Position numbers and translations under genes: made by a program
DNA from: Nocardia wallacei
GTDB taxonomy: Bacteria > Actinomycetota > Actinomycetes > Mycobacteriales > Mycobacteriaceae
NCBI RefSeq assembly: GCF_014466955.1
Contig: NZ_AP023396.1
Coordinates: 3,038,001-3,102,000, forward strand
DNA length: 64,000 bases
Direction: 5' to 3'
Shown: piece after piece, positions 50,251 through 58,486 of the stretch
Position numbering within the stretch: position 1 is the first letter of the stretch
Layout of the letters: each line of letters begins with the position of its first letter
The notes under the pieces: model-generated
Seen by the model: only the letters and a program-made list of their open reading frames with translations
Database searches by the model: none
What the model was told of the DNA's origin: nothing

Positions 50251-51105
50251 TCAATCTTCTTCGCGTAGCAAGCGGAGAGGGGCGTGGTTGGCCCAGCCTT
50301 CTTGTGGCCAGTTGAACCAGCCGGAGGAGGCGTAGGTGCCGCCGTCGGGGTGCAGGGTGGTGCCGGTGAGGTAGGTGGACAGGGCCGAGGCCAGGAACAC
50401 CACGCAGTGGGAGATGTCGGTGGCCGTGCCCACCCGGCCCATCGGGATGGCGATGCGCACCCCGGCTGGATCGTGCAACGCGTTGTCCGAGTGCGGCATC
50501 CGGGCCAGGCTCGGCGTCGGTACGTAGTCCGGGGCCACATTGTTGACCCGGATGCCGTCCGGGGCGACCTCCACCGCGAGGGTGCGGGCGAACTGCTCCA
50601 CCCCCGCCTTGGCGGCCGCGTAGACCGCGAAACCCGGTGCGGCGCGGTGCGCTTCGATCGTGGTGATGTTGACGATGCTGCCGCCGCGCCCACCCGCCCG
50701 CATCCGGGGCACGGCCAGCGCGCAGGCGTGCAGCACGGTGCCCAGATTGGCGCGGATGAGCGCGTCCCAGCCCTTCGGCGCCGTCTCGGTGAACGGGGCG
50801 CGAAACGTGCCGCCGACCACATTGACCAGGGTGTCCACCCGGCCCCAGCGCGCGTCCACCGCGTCGAAGAACGACTCGAGTGTCGCCGGGTCGCGAGCGT
50901 CGCCGAGCTGGACCAGCGCGTCGCGGCGGTCTGCGGCCAGCTCGCGCCGCAGCGTTTCGGTGGCCTCGGAGTCCTTGTCCAGCACCGCGATTCGCACTCC
51001 GTTGGCGGCCAGGTCGGTCACGATCGCCCGCCCGAGGCCACCGGCGCCCCCGGTCACCACGGCGACCGTGCCGTCCAGACCCGCGCGCTGCTCGAACCAG
51101 TTCAC
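50251..51105 (-). CDS. Short-chain dehydrogenase/reductase
   Basis: A 284-residue SDR. TGGAGGLG (18-25) binds the cofactor, NVVGG stands where NNAG is usual, and the active site reads NITTIEA with VYAAAKAG. The serine position is Thr in the NITTIEA segment, which is unusual and could lower activity. The C-terminal TYLTGTTLHPDGG is typical but a tail with WFNWPQEGW follows. GTG 51105 overlaps the upstream stop (GTGA). Last gene of the minus operon starting at 54460. Confidence 0.88.
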   Translation of the reverse strand: MNWFEQRAGLDGTVAVVTGGAGGLGRAIVTDLAANGVRIAVLDKDSEATETLRRELAADRRDALVQLGDARDPATLESFFDAVDARWGRVDTLVNVVGGTFRAPFTETAPKGWDALIRANLGTVLHACALAVPRMRAGGRGGSIVNITTIEAHRAAPGFAVYAAAKAGVEQFARTLAVEVAPDGIRVNNVAPDYVPTPSLARMPHSDNALHDPAGVRIAIPMGRVGTATDISHCVVFLASALSTYLTGTTLHPDGGTYASSGWFNWPQEGWANHAPLRLLREED

Positions 51106-52016
51106 CACGCCACCTTGCCGAGATAGGTGTCGCCGAAGGCGGCGACGAAGTCGAGCGTGGCTCGGTAGTCGCGGGTCCGGTGCGACACCACCACCCAGTC
51201 CACGCCCACCTCGGCGGCCTCCGCCAGCGCGGCGCGGTGCCGGTCGGCATCGAGGTCCGGATTCGCCAGTCCCGCACCCTGATACGAGTAGACCAGGGCG
51301 ATGTGCTCGGTGCGCCCGGCTGCCGCCGCGTCCGCGCGGATCTTCGCGATGGCGCGGCCGACATCCGCGAGGGTGCCCAGGGCCGGGGTGCGAGCCGTCG
51401 TACTCAGTTCCGCGCCACCGGTCATCGGGATCCATCCCTGCGCGTGCGTGGTGACGCGGCGGCGGCTGAGTGCGGAGTTGCCGCCGATCCACATCGGGAT
51501 GGGCTGCTGCACCGGCCGTGGCCGCGCCACCACGTCGCGGGCGTCGAAGTGGCGGCCCGCATAGCTGAACGGCTCGCCGCTCCAATGCCGGGGCAGCACC
51601 TCGAGCGCCTCGTCGAACAGGGCGTTGCGCTCGTCGAAATCGACTCCGAGCGCGTGGAATTCGCTCTTCTGGTAACCCGCGCCGAGCCCGAGCACCATCC
51701 GGCCGCCGGAGAGCTTGTCCAGGGTGGCCGCCGCCTTGGCCAGCAGCATCGGATTGCGGTACGGCGCGACCGACAGGTAGGTGAGCAGCCGCAGCCGCTC
51801 GGTCGCCGCCGCCGCGAAGGCCAGGGCGACGAACGGGTCCAGCGTCTGATGCCCGCCCGCGCCCAGCCAGCGCGCGCCCGGCGCCGGATGCTCGCTGAGC
51901 GAGATCGCGTCGAATCCGTACTGCTCGACCGCGGCCGCGACCTCCGGCAGCGGGCCCGCGTCGAGCAGGTCGCCCGCGTAGCCCGCGGATTCGGGGTAGT
52001 GGAAGATGAATCGCAT
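51102..52016 (-). CDS. LLM-class (luciferase-like) oxidoreductase, probably F420-dependent
   Basis: A 304-residue TIM-barrel protein of the luciferase-like monooxygenase superfamily. GFDAISLSEH near the N-terminus, LSVAPYRNPMLLAKAAATLD, and GRMVLGLGAGYQKSEF are characteristic of the actinobacterial F420-binding branch. It would reduce or oxidise a pathway intermediate by hydride transfer with F420. Its presence supports a mycobacterial/nocardial host. ATG 52016 lies 19 bp after the acyl-CoA dehydrogenase stop. Confidence 0.88.
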   Translation of the reverse strand: MRFIFHYPESAGYAGDLLDAGPLPEVAAAVEQYGFDAISLSEHPAPGARWLGAGGHQTLDPFVALAFAAAATERLRLLTYLSVAPYRNPMLLAKAAATLDKLSGGRMVLGLGAGYQKSEFHALGVDFDERNALFDEALEVLPRHWSGEPFSYAGRHFDARDVVARPRPVQQPIPMWIGGNSALSRRRVTTHAQGWIPMTGGAELSTTARTPALGTLADVGRAIAKIRADAAAAGRTEHIALVYSYQGAGLANPDLDADRHRAALAEAAEVGVDWVVVSHRTRDYRATLDFVAAFGDTYLGKVAW

Positions 52017-52035
52017 CGCAGGTGCCCGTCCTTCG

Positions 52036-53286
52036 TCAGCGTCGGCCGTGTTCGACCTGGTTGAACGGCACATCGCGATCGGCGGCGTATTCGCGCGGCA
52101 TGCCGAGCACACGCTCGCTGATCACATTGCGCGCCATCTCGGTGCTGCCCCCGGCCAGGCTCCACGCCGCCCGGAACAGGTAGTCCAGACCGACCTGGGT
52201 GGTGTCGGCCGGATCGCCGGGCGCGTGCGTGGCGGCCGTCGGCCCGGCGATGCGCACCGCCGTATCCGTTTGCAGCCAGGCGTTCTCGGCGCTGAACAGC
52301 CGGGTGATGGCGCCCGCCGCGGGCGGGAGCGCGCCACTGGTGATCGCGGCCGTGACATGCTCGATGAGCTGGTCGCGCACGACATTCATGGCGCGCGCCG
52401 CGCCGATGTCCTCCCGCGTGCGCGGATCGCCGAATTGCCCGGTGGCACGGGCGAGTTCGACGAGCTGGTTCGCCTCACCGCCCAGATGCGGGCGGGCGCC
52501 GCTGGTGTAGGGCGAGGTGCCGCCCAGCGCGGCCCGCTCGTGGCCCAGCAGCTGCGAGGCCGCCTCCCAGCCCGCGTCGACCTGGCCGAGCACCGCCTCG
52601 GGCGGCAGCGCCACGTCGTCGAAGAACTCCTGGCAGAACTCGGTCGAACCGGTCACCTGCTTGATCCGCTGCACCGTGACGCCCTCGGCGTGCACCGGCA
52701 CCAGAAACAGGGTGAGCCCGCGGTGTTTGGGCACGTCCCAGTTGGTGCGGGCCAGGCACAGTCCGTAGTCGGCGGCGTACGCGCCGGAGCTCCAGATCTT
52801 GGAGCCGTTGAGGATCCAGCGCTCGCCGTCGCGTTCGGCGCGGGTGGTGAGCCCGGCGAGATCCGATCCGCCGCGCGGTTCGGACAGGAACTGCACCAGG
52901 ATCTCCTCGCCGCGCAGCACGGCCGGCAGATGAGCGCGCTTCTGCTCCTCGGTGCCGAGATCGAGCAGCGTTGCCGCGCAGATGGACAGCGTCGGCACGT
53001 TCAGCAGCAGCGGCATCTCGTAGGGGATCGACTCCTCGGTGAAGGCGAGCTGATGCGCCGGGGACAGGCCCTGCCCGCCGTACTCGGCGGGGAAACAGAT
53101 GCCGGCGAACCCGCCGTCGTAGAGGATTCGCTGCAACTGCCGGGCCCGGTCCCAGGCCCCCTCGGAGTAGGACTCGGCGGGTCCCGGGGGAGCGGGTGGC
53201 AGATGGTCACGCAACCAGTCGCGCGCACGGGCGCGGAACTCGGCGACGGGCTCGATTCCGGTGGCGGGCTCCAGGTCGATCGCCAT
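52036..53286 (-). CDS. Acyl-CoA dehydrogenase, full-length type
   Basis: A 416-residue dehydrogenase. FLSEPRGGSDLAGLTT and GSKIWSSGA are the FAD/substrate segments and SLAGGSTEMARNVISERVLGMPRE is the C-terminal end. Glu in LGHERAALG is at the long-chain-type base position. It is paired with the degenerate acyl-CoA dehydrogenase at 53321, in an operon that is divergent from the P450 gene. AAGGCAG precedes ATG 53286. Confidence 0.92.
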   Translation of the reverse strand: MAIDLEPATGIEPVAEFRARARDWLRDHLPPAPPGPAESYSEGAWDRARQLQRILYDGGFAGICFPAEYGGQGLSPAHQLAFTEESIPYEMPLLLNVPTLSICAATLLDLGTEEQKRAHLPAVLRGEEILVQFLSEPRGGSDLAGLTTRAERDGERWILNGSKIWSSGAYAADYGLCLARTNWDVPKHRGLTLFLVPVHAEGVTVQRIKQVTGSTEFCQEFFDDVALPPEAVLGQVDAGWEAASQLLGHERAALGGTSPYTSGARPHLGGEANQLVELARATGQFGDPRTREDIGAARAMNVVRDQLIEHVTAAITSGALPPAAGAITRLFSAENAWLQTDTAVRIAGPTAATHAPGDPADTTQVGLDYLFRAAWSLAGGSTEMARNVISERVLGMPREYAADRDVPFNQVEHGRR

Positions 53287-53320
53287 GGGCGGCACTGCCT
53301 TTCGTGAGAGCGGGCGCGGC

Positions 53321-54460
53321 TCAGGCGGCCGCGGTGTCGAGTAGGTCGGTGATGTGGCGGCGGTGTTCCTCCGGCGTGCCGTACAGGGCCCGGCCCAAGG
53401 TGATCCGGCGCAGGTACAGGTGCAGGTCGTGCTCCCAGGTGACGCCGATGCCCCCGTGCAGCTGCACGCAGTCCTGCGCGATCGCCGGACTCTGGGCTCC
53501 CACATAGGATTTCGCGATGCTGACGGCCTCTTCGGCGGCCGCCGCCCCGTCGTCCCAGGCCGCCGCGGCGGCGGCCGAGGTGGCCCGGCACGCCTCGAGC
53601 CAGGTCTTGTTGTCGGCCATGCGGTGCTTGAGCGCCTGATAGGAGGCCAGCGGGCGGCCGAAGGTATAGCGGTCCGACAGCCAGCCCAGGGTCGCCTCCA
53701 GCGCGCGTTCGGTGGCGCCGACCATCTCGGCCGCGGTGAGCGTGGCGGCGGTGAGCGCCTGTGCGCGCACGGCGGCCGCGGCGTCGTCGCCGGTGTGGAC
53801 CACCGCGTCCGCATCGACCGCGACATCGTCGAACGACACGCGCGCGGTGCGCCGGACCAGATCCAGGGTCCAGCCGGGAGTCACCGTCACCCCCGGCGCA
53901 TCGGCGTGTACCAGCACCTGCACCGGGCCCTCCGGGCCGCGCGCGGTGACCAGGAACAGGTCCGCCTGATCGGCGGACTCGACGCGATCCTTCACGCCGG
54001 CGAGCCGGTAGCCGCTGCCGTCGGGTACCGCCCGGGTGCCCGGCGCGTCGATGGTCAGGGGCGGGAAGCCGCGACCCGGCTCGTAGATCGCCCAGGTCGC
54101 CACCTCCGCACCGGCGAGCACGGCGGTCACGACCCGCGAGTGCGTGCCCGCGGCCGAGGCCAGGCCCGCGAGCACCGCGTTGGTGGTGACGAACGGTCCC
54201 GGCGCGCACGCCCGGCCCAGTTCGGTCGCGATCAGGGCCAGCTCGGTCATCGGGCGGCCGGAGATCGTTCCGCCGCCGAGGTTCTCGGGCGCCAGCATGG
54301 CCGTCCAGCCCAGTTCCGCGCCGCGCCGCCACCACTGGCGGTCGAAGCCGGTCCCCGCCTCGCCGAGCGCGCGGACGGTGCTCACCGGCATCGTGTCGGC
54401 GAGGAAGTCACGTGTGGTCGATTGGAAGAACCGCTGGTCCGCGGTGGGGTCCTGGGGCAT
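53321..54460 (-). CDS. Acyl-CoA dehydrogenase-like protein, degenerate partner type
   Basis: A 379-residue protein. The C-terminal domain is intact (RYTFGRPLASYQALKHRMADN and QLHGGIGVTWEHDLHLYLRR), but the middle domain has WAIYEPGRGFPP instead of a proper SEPG-GSD segment. It is the likely heteromeric partner of the full-length enzyme encoded next (52036-53286). ATG 54460 follows AGAGGACC. First gene of its operon, sharing a divergent promoter region with the P450. Confidence 0.87.
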   Translation of the reverse strand: MPQDPTADQRFFQSTTRDFLADTMPVSTVRALGEAGTGFDRQWWRRGAELGWTAMLAPENLGGGTISGRPMTELALIATELGRACAPGPFVTTNAVLAGLASAAGTHSRVVTAVLAGAEVATWAIYEPGRGFPPLTIDAPGTRAVPDGSGYRLAGVKDRVESADQADLFLVTARGPEGPVQVLVHADAPGVTVTPGWTLDLVRRTARVSFDDVAVDADAVVHTGDDAAAAVRAQALTAATLTAAEMVGATERALEATLGWLSDRYTFGRPLASYQALKHRMADNKTWLEACRATSAAAAAAWDDGAAAAEEAVSIAKSYVGAQSPAIAQDCVQLHGGIGVTWEHDLHLYLRRITLGRALYGTPEEHRRHITDLLDTAAA

Positions 54461-54502
54461 GGGGCCGGTCCTCTGGTTGACGCCGAGCTGGACATGTGGA
54501 AA

Positions 54503-54522
54503 TCTCATACTCACAGATGAGA
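54503..54522. promoter_or_regulatory. TCTCAT-ATGAGA palindrome in divergent promoter
   Basis: Perfect 6-bp arms TCTCAT (54503-54508) and ATGAGA (54517-54522) with an 8-bp spacer, between the acyl-CoA dehydrogenase (54460, minus) and P450 (54606, plus) genes. The octamer TCTCATAC is shared with 33543 and, inverted, 62291. A nearby ATTCTCA (54528-54534) matches a half-site of 62438-62458. Confidence 0.55.
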
Positions 54523-54605
54523 GCCATATTCTCAATCATGGAAGTCAACTGGCAACGTGGGTCGGGCGGTATTCCGGCCGGAGTGTCGAAGGGAACCGTC
54601 GAGTC

Positions 54606-55901
54606 GTGAAAAACTTCGAAGAGCTGGACTTCTTCCTCGGGCGGGAACTGGTCGACGATCCGTATCCGTATTTCGACGCCCTCCGTGCGCAGTGCCCGGT
54701 CACCCGCGAGAAGCACCACGACGTGATGATGGTGACCGGTTACGACGAGGCGCTCGAGGTCTACAACGACGTCGAGCGGTTCTCCTCCTGCATTTCGGTG
54801 ACCGGTCCGTTCCCCGGTTTCCCGGTGCCGCTGGACGAGACCTCGGATGTGAACGCGCTGATCGCCGAACATCGCGACTCGCTGCCGATGAGCGATCAGC
54901 TGCCGACCCTCGATCCGCCGGTGCACACCGACCACCGCGCCCTGCTGATGCGGCTGATCACCCCGAAGCGCCTCAAGGAGAACGAGGCGGCGATGTGGGA
55001 GATCGCCGACCGGCTGCTGGACGGATATCTGGCCGGCGGCGGGGGCGACGTCATCCGCGAGTTCGCCGGTCCGTTCACGCTGTACGTGATCGCCGATCTG
55101 CTGGGGGTGCCGCAGGCCGACCAGGAGGAGTTCCTGCAAGCGCTGCAACGGGATCCGCATCGGGAAGGGTCCAGTGTCGGCAGCACCGACGGGGAAGGCA
55201 TGTCGCACAACCCGATCGAGTTCCTGTACGCCCGGTTCTCGTCGTATGTCGAGGACCGGCGGGCCAACCCGACCGGCGACGTGCTGACCAGTATGGCGAC
55301 CGCGACGTTCCCGGACGGCCGCCGGCCGGAGGTGATCGATGTGGTGCGGGTGGCGGCCAATCTGTTCTCCGCCGGGCAGGAGACCACCGTGCGGCTGCTC
55401 AGCTCGGCGCTGAAGCTGCTGGCCGAGCGTCCCGACATCCAGCGGTATCTGCGCGAGGACCGCAGCCGGATCCAGAACTTCATCGAGGAGTCGCTGCGGA
55501 TGGAGAGCCCGGTGAAGGGCGACTTCCGTCTGGCGAAGGTGCCGACCACGGTCGGCGGGACCGAGGTGCCGGTGGGCACGGTGCTGATGGTGGTCAACGG
55601 CGCCGCCAACCGCGACCCGCGCCGCTTCGAGGACCCGACCACGTTCGAGGCCGGCCGTCCGAACGCGCGCTCGCACTTGGCTTTCGGGCGCGGCGTGCAC
55701 ACCTGTCCGGGCGCGCCGCTGGCGCGCGCGGAAGCGCGGGTGGCGATCGAGCGGCTGCTGGAGCGCACCACCGACATCCGGATCGACGAGAGCGTGCACG
55801 GACCGGTGGAGGCTCGAAAGTTCCACTACCTGCCGACGTTCATCCTGCGCGGGCTCACCTCGCTGCATCTGAAGTTCGACCGTGAGGAGACGGCGCGATG
55901 A
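54606..55901 (+). CDS. Cytochrome P450
   Basis: A 431-residue soluble P450 monooxygenase. The oxygen-binding I-helix motif AGQETT begins at residue 256, the ExxR pair is Glu295/Arg298, and the haem-ligand Cys367 lies in FGRGVHTCPGAPLAR. GTG 54606 follows GAAGGGAAC. It is coupled to a ferredoxin gene, its probable electron donor. No ferredoxin reductase gene is nearby. It could hydroxylate a hydrophobic substrate such as a terpenoid or steroid; the family within P450s cannot be named with certainty. Confidence 0.94.
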   Translation: MKNFEELDFFLGRELVDDPYPYFDALRAQCPVTREKHHDVMMVTGYDEALEVYNDVERFSSCISVTGPFPGFPVPLDETSDVNALIAEHRDSLPMSDQLPTLDPPVHTDHRALLMRLITPKRLKENEAAMWEIADRLLDGYLAGGGGDVIREFAGPFTLYVIADLLGVPQADQEEFLQALQRDPHREGSSVGSTDGEGMSHNPIEFLYARFSSYVEDRRANPTGDVLTSMATATFPDGRRPEVIDVVRVAANLFSAGQETTVRLLSSALKLLAERPDIQRYLREDRSRIQNFIEESLRMESPVKGDFRLAKVPTTVGGTEVPVGTVLMVVNGAANRDPRRFEDPTTFEAGRPNARSHLAFGRGVHTCPGAPLARAEARVAIERLLERTTDIRIDESVHGPVEARKFHYLPTFILRGLTSLHLKFDREETAR

Positions 55902-56086
55902 AGGTCACCGTCGACGACGACCGGTGCCGCGGCCACGGCGTCTGCCTGGGTCTGTGTCCCGAGGTGTTCGAGCTGACCGACTACGGCTACGCCGAGGTCA
56001 CCGTCACCGATGTGCCCGAGCAGCACGAGCAGGCGGTGCGGGACGCCGAACAGGCCTGCCCGGAACGCGCCATCACGATCGAGTAG
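55898..56086 (+). CDS. Small ferredoxin of the P450 system, 3Fe-4S type with His
   Basis: A 62-residue ferredoxin, overlapping the P450 stop by 4 bp. Ligand region CRGHGVCLGLCP has Cys10, His13, Cys16 and an additional Cys20; the last cluster Cys is in QACPERAI. His in the second position is common in actinobacterial P450 ferredoxins and usually goes with a 3Fe-4S cluster. Cys20 is extra compared with the ferredoxin at 61247, where this position is Ala. The end of the gene overlaps the convergent gene at 56073 by 14 bp. Confidence 0.92.
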   Translation: MKVTVDDDRCRGHGVCLGLCPEVFELTDYGYAEVTVTDVPEQHEQAVRDAEQACPERAITIE

Positions 56087-56900
56087 GGCCCGGGTTCGGT
56101 TCCGGCGCGGGTAGTCCGATGGTGATGGCGGCGTTCAGGATTCCCAGATCCGCGCCGAGTTCGGCGGCGAGGGCGCGTGCCACCGCGATGTCCTTGCCGA
56201 GGAATTCGCCGACCGAGGCGCGGAAGGCGTCGACGGCGCCCTTGGCCGCGATGCTCGCCAGGGCACGGCCGCTGCTGCTGGCGTGCGGCAGCGCGGCGAG
56301 CAGGGTCGATTCCTCGAGTCCCAGCTGGCCGCCGAGGCGTACGGCGTCGGCGACGAGACCGATCTGGGCGGCGAACAGCGTGTTGTTGACCAGCTTGACG
56401 CGCTGCCCGGCGCCCGTGCCGCCGACATGCAGTACCGGATCGGCATAGGCGGAGAAGACATCTCGCGCGCGGGCGATCGCGGCGCTCGTGCCGCCCGCGA
56501 ACACGGTGAGGTGTCCGGCCGCGATATCGTGCGGGCCGCCGCTCACCGGCGCGTCGACCACCTCGATGCCGCGCGGCCGCGGCGCGTCGGCGATGGCGGC
56601 CACCGTCCGCGGGCTGCCGGTGGTGTGCACGACGACCACGGCGCCGCGTGGCAGGACGGACAGCACCGGGCCGTCCAGGCACACCTCACGCACCTGCTCG
56701 TCGCTGAACACGCACACGACGAAGACCGCTGCGCCATGGGCAGCCGCGGCAGCGGATTCGACCGGCTCGGCACCGAAACCGGCCAGCGCCGAACAGCTTT
56801 CGGTCGTCCGCCCCACCACCCGTACCGTATGCCCGGCGCCCACCAGCCGGTCGACCATCGGCCGCCCCATGCGCCCGGCCCCCGCGAACCCGATCAGCAC
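56073..56900 (-). CDS. 3-hydroxyisobutyrate dehydrogenase-like protein, copy 1
   Basis: A 275-residue beta-hydroxyacid dehydrogenase. Cofactor motif GFAGAGRMG (4-12), substrate motif DAPVSGGP (~116-123) and the catalytic Lys169 in GQRVKLVNN are present. It would oxidise a beta-hydroxy acid such as 3-hydroxyisobutyrate, or reduce a succinic-semialdehyde-type compound. GTG start with GGAGGTCGCG upstream. It is followed, on the opposite strand, by the ferredoxin gene with overlapping 3' ends. A paralogue lies upstream at 57133. Confidence 0.87.
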   Translation of the reverse strand: MLIGFAGAGRMGRPMVDRLVGAGHTVRVVGRTTESCSALAGFGAEPVESAAAAAHGAAVFVVCVFSDEQVREVCLDGPVLSVLPRGAVVVVHTTGSPRTVAAIADAPRPRGIEVVDAPVSGGPHDIAAGHLTVFAGGTSAAIARARDVFSAYADPVLHVGGTGAGQRVKLVNNTLFAAQIGLVADAVRLGGQLGLEESTLLAALPHASSSGRALASIAAKGAVDAFRASVGEFLGKDIAVARALAAELGADLGILNAAITIGLPAPEPNPGPTRS

Positions 56901-57007
56901 CGCGACCTCCGCGCCGAGTATCGCCCGCCGCAGCCGGGGCGGTGGCGGCCCGGCGTCGCGGCCCCGGCGGTGCGCGGGCAGCCCCGTGCGGGGGAGCGCG
57001 TAGGGGT

Positions 57008-57095
57008 CGGCATCGCGGTTCGGGTCGCGGGTGAGCAGTCGTTCGCGGGGTAGCGTGCGGGCCTCAGCATCGCGGTTCCGGTGACGGGTGTGCTG
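57008..57095. repeat. Short degenerate direct repeat between the two dehydrogenase genes
   Basis: 31 bases at 57008-57038 recur at 57065-57095 with 25 matches (core GCATCGCGGTT), a period of 57 bp. It lies in a 232-bp stretch (56901-57132) that holds no gene I can see. Confidence 0.4.
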
Positions 57096-57132
57096 TTCTG
57101 CGATCGGGCGGGTTCGGCATGGCGAAATCCCT

Positions 57133-57951
57133 TCAGCGAGTGCGGTTCATGAACGCGAGGGTGGTGTCGGCGGCGTCGAGCACGATGCCCGGGCGCACGC
57201 CCGAGGCGTCGGCGAGGTCGGCGATCAGGCCGACGTCCTTGCGGAGGAGGTCACCGGCGTGGGCGGCGAGGCGGTCGAGGGTACCGCCGGCGGCGACGAC
57301 GCGGCCCAGGGCGAAGCTGTCGGCGGTGCCGTGCGTGATCACCTCGCCGAGCCGGGCGGGGTCGATGCCCAGCGCCCCGGCCAGGGTCAGGGTACTGGTG
57401 GCCGTGGCCAGGTTCGCGGTGAACAGCAGGTTGTTGAGCAGCTTGGCGGTCTGCCCGGCACCGACGTCACCGAGGTGCACGATCGGGTTCGCGTAGGTCT
57501 CGAATACCGGGCGGCCGCGCTGCACCGCCTCGGCGTCTCCGCCGACCATCACCAGCAGCGTGCCCGCCTCCGCTGCCATTCCGCCGCCGCTGACCGGCGC
57601 GTCGAGGAGCGTCACCCGTTGCGCCGCGGCCACTTTCGCCAGTTCCCGGCAGGTTTCGGGATGTACCGTGGAGTGCACGGCGACGATCGATCCCGGTGCG
57701 ATCCCGGCCAGCACGCCGTCGTCGCGGGTGAGCACCTCCCGCACGTCGTCGTCGCCGACCACGCACAGGCACACCAGGTCGCTCCGCGCGGCCAGCGCGG
57801 CGGGGGAGCCGGCGGTGGTGGCCGGGGTGTCGGCGAAGGGTTCCAGCGACGCCGCGCGCCGCGCCCACAGCGTGGTGGGGTACCCGCTCTCGGCGATGCG
57901 CCGCGCCATCGGGCCACCCTGACTGCCCAATCCGATGAATCCGACCCGCAT
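57133..57951 (-). CDS. 3-hydroxyisobutyrate dehydrogenase-like protein, copy 2
   Basis: A 272-residue paralogue of 56073-56900. GFIGLGSQG (4-12), DAPVSGGG and Lys170 in GQTAKLLNN are intact. ATG 57951 overlaps the DoxX stop by 4 bp, so this copy is firmly part of the minus-strand operon from 62190, whereas copy 1 lies 232 bp further on and may have its own promoter. The two probably act on different hydroxy acids. Confidence 0.88.
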   Translation of the reverse strand: MRVGFIGLGSQGGPMARRIAESGYPTTLWARRAASLEPFADTPATTAGSPAALAARSDLVCLCVVGDDDVREVLTRDDGVLAGIAPGSIVAVHSTVHPETCRELAKVAAAQRVTLLDAPVSGGGMAAEAGTLLVMVGGDAEAVQRGRPVFETYANPIVHLGDVGAGQTAKLLNNLLFTANLATATSTLTLAGALGIDPARLGEVITHGTADSFALGRVVAAGGTLDRLAAHAGDLLRKDVGLIADLADASGVRPGIVLDAADTTLAFMNRTR

Positions 57952-58481
57952 CAGCGCACCTGGTCCTTCGTCGTCGATACGGTGGTGGAATCCTGCGCGG
58001 GGCGGTAGAAGACGGCGAGCAGCCCGGCCGTGGCCAGCACGCCCAGGATCAGCGCGATGCCGCCACCGGCCCACCCGGTGATCTCGATGCCCGCCGCGTG
58101 ATCCACCGACAGCCACCCCGGCCCGAGCAGGCCCAGCGCCAGCGCGGCGACCGCCAGCACGAGCACGTACTCGTAGCCCTCCTTGAACACGAAGAACCCG
58201 TTGCGCCGGTGCGCCAGCAGCCCGGCGACCAGCATCACCGACACGATCGCCGCCGCGGCGAACGGGGTGAGCAGCCCGAGCGCCAGCAACGCTCCCGCTC
58301 CCACCTCGGTGAGCACACTCAGCCACGCCTGGAGTACGCCGTTGCGCAGCCCGAGCGAGGCGAACCAGCGGCCCGTGCCCGCGATCCTGCCGCCGCCGAT
58401 CCAGTGGTTGACGCCGTGCGCGATCATCGTGCCGCCCACGACCAGTCGCAGCAGCAACAGCGCTACATCGCCGGCCTCCAT
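57951..58481 (-). CDS. DoxX family membrane protein
   Basis: A 176-residue protein with four hydrophobic segments and the DoxX-like start LLLLRLVVGGTMIAHGVNHW. DoxX-like proteins are four-helix membrane proteins; some are linked to quinone or thiol redox chemistry, most are uncharacterised. ATG 58481 follows GGAGGTGAGG; GTG 58490 is an alternative. Located between hydrolase and dehydrogenase genes in the operon. No cofactor-binding residues can be pointed out. Confidence 0.82.
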   Translation of the reverse strand: MEAGDVALLLLRLVVGGTMIAHGVNHWIGGGRIAGTGRWFASLGLRNGVLQAWLSVLTEVGAGALLALGLLTPFAAAAIVSVMLVAGLLAHRRNGFFVFKEGYEYVLVLAVAALALGLLGPGWLSVDHAAGIEITGWAGGGIALILGVLATAGLLAVFYRPAQDSTTVSTTKDQVR

Positions 58482-58486
58482 ATGCC

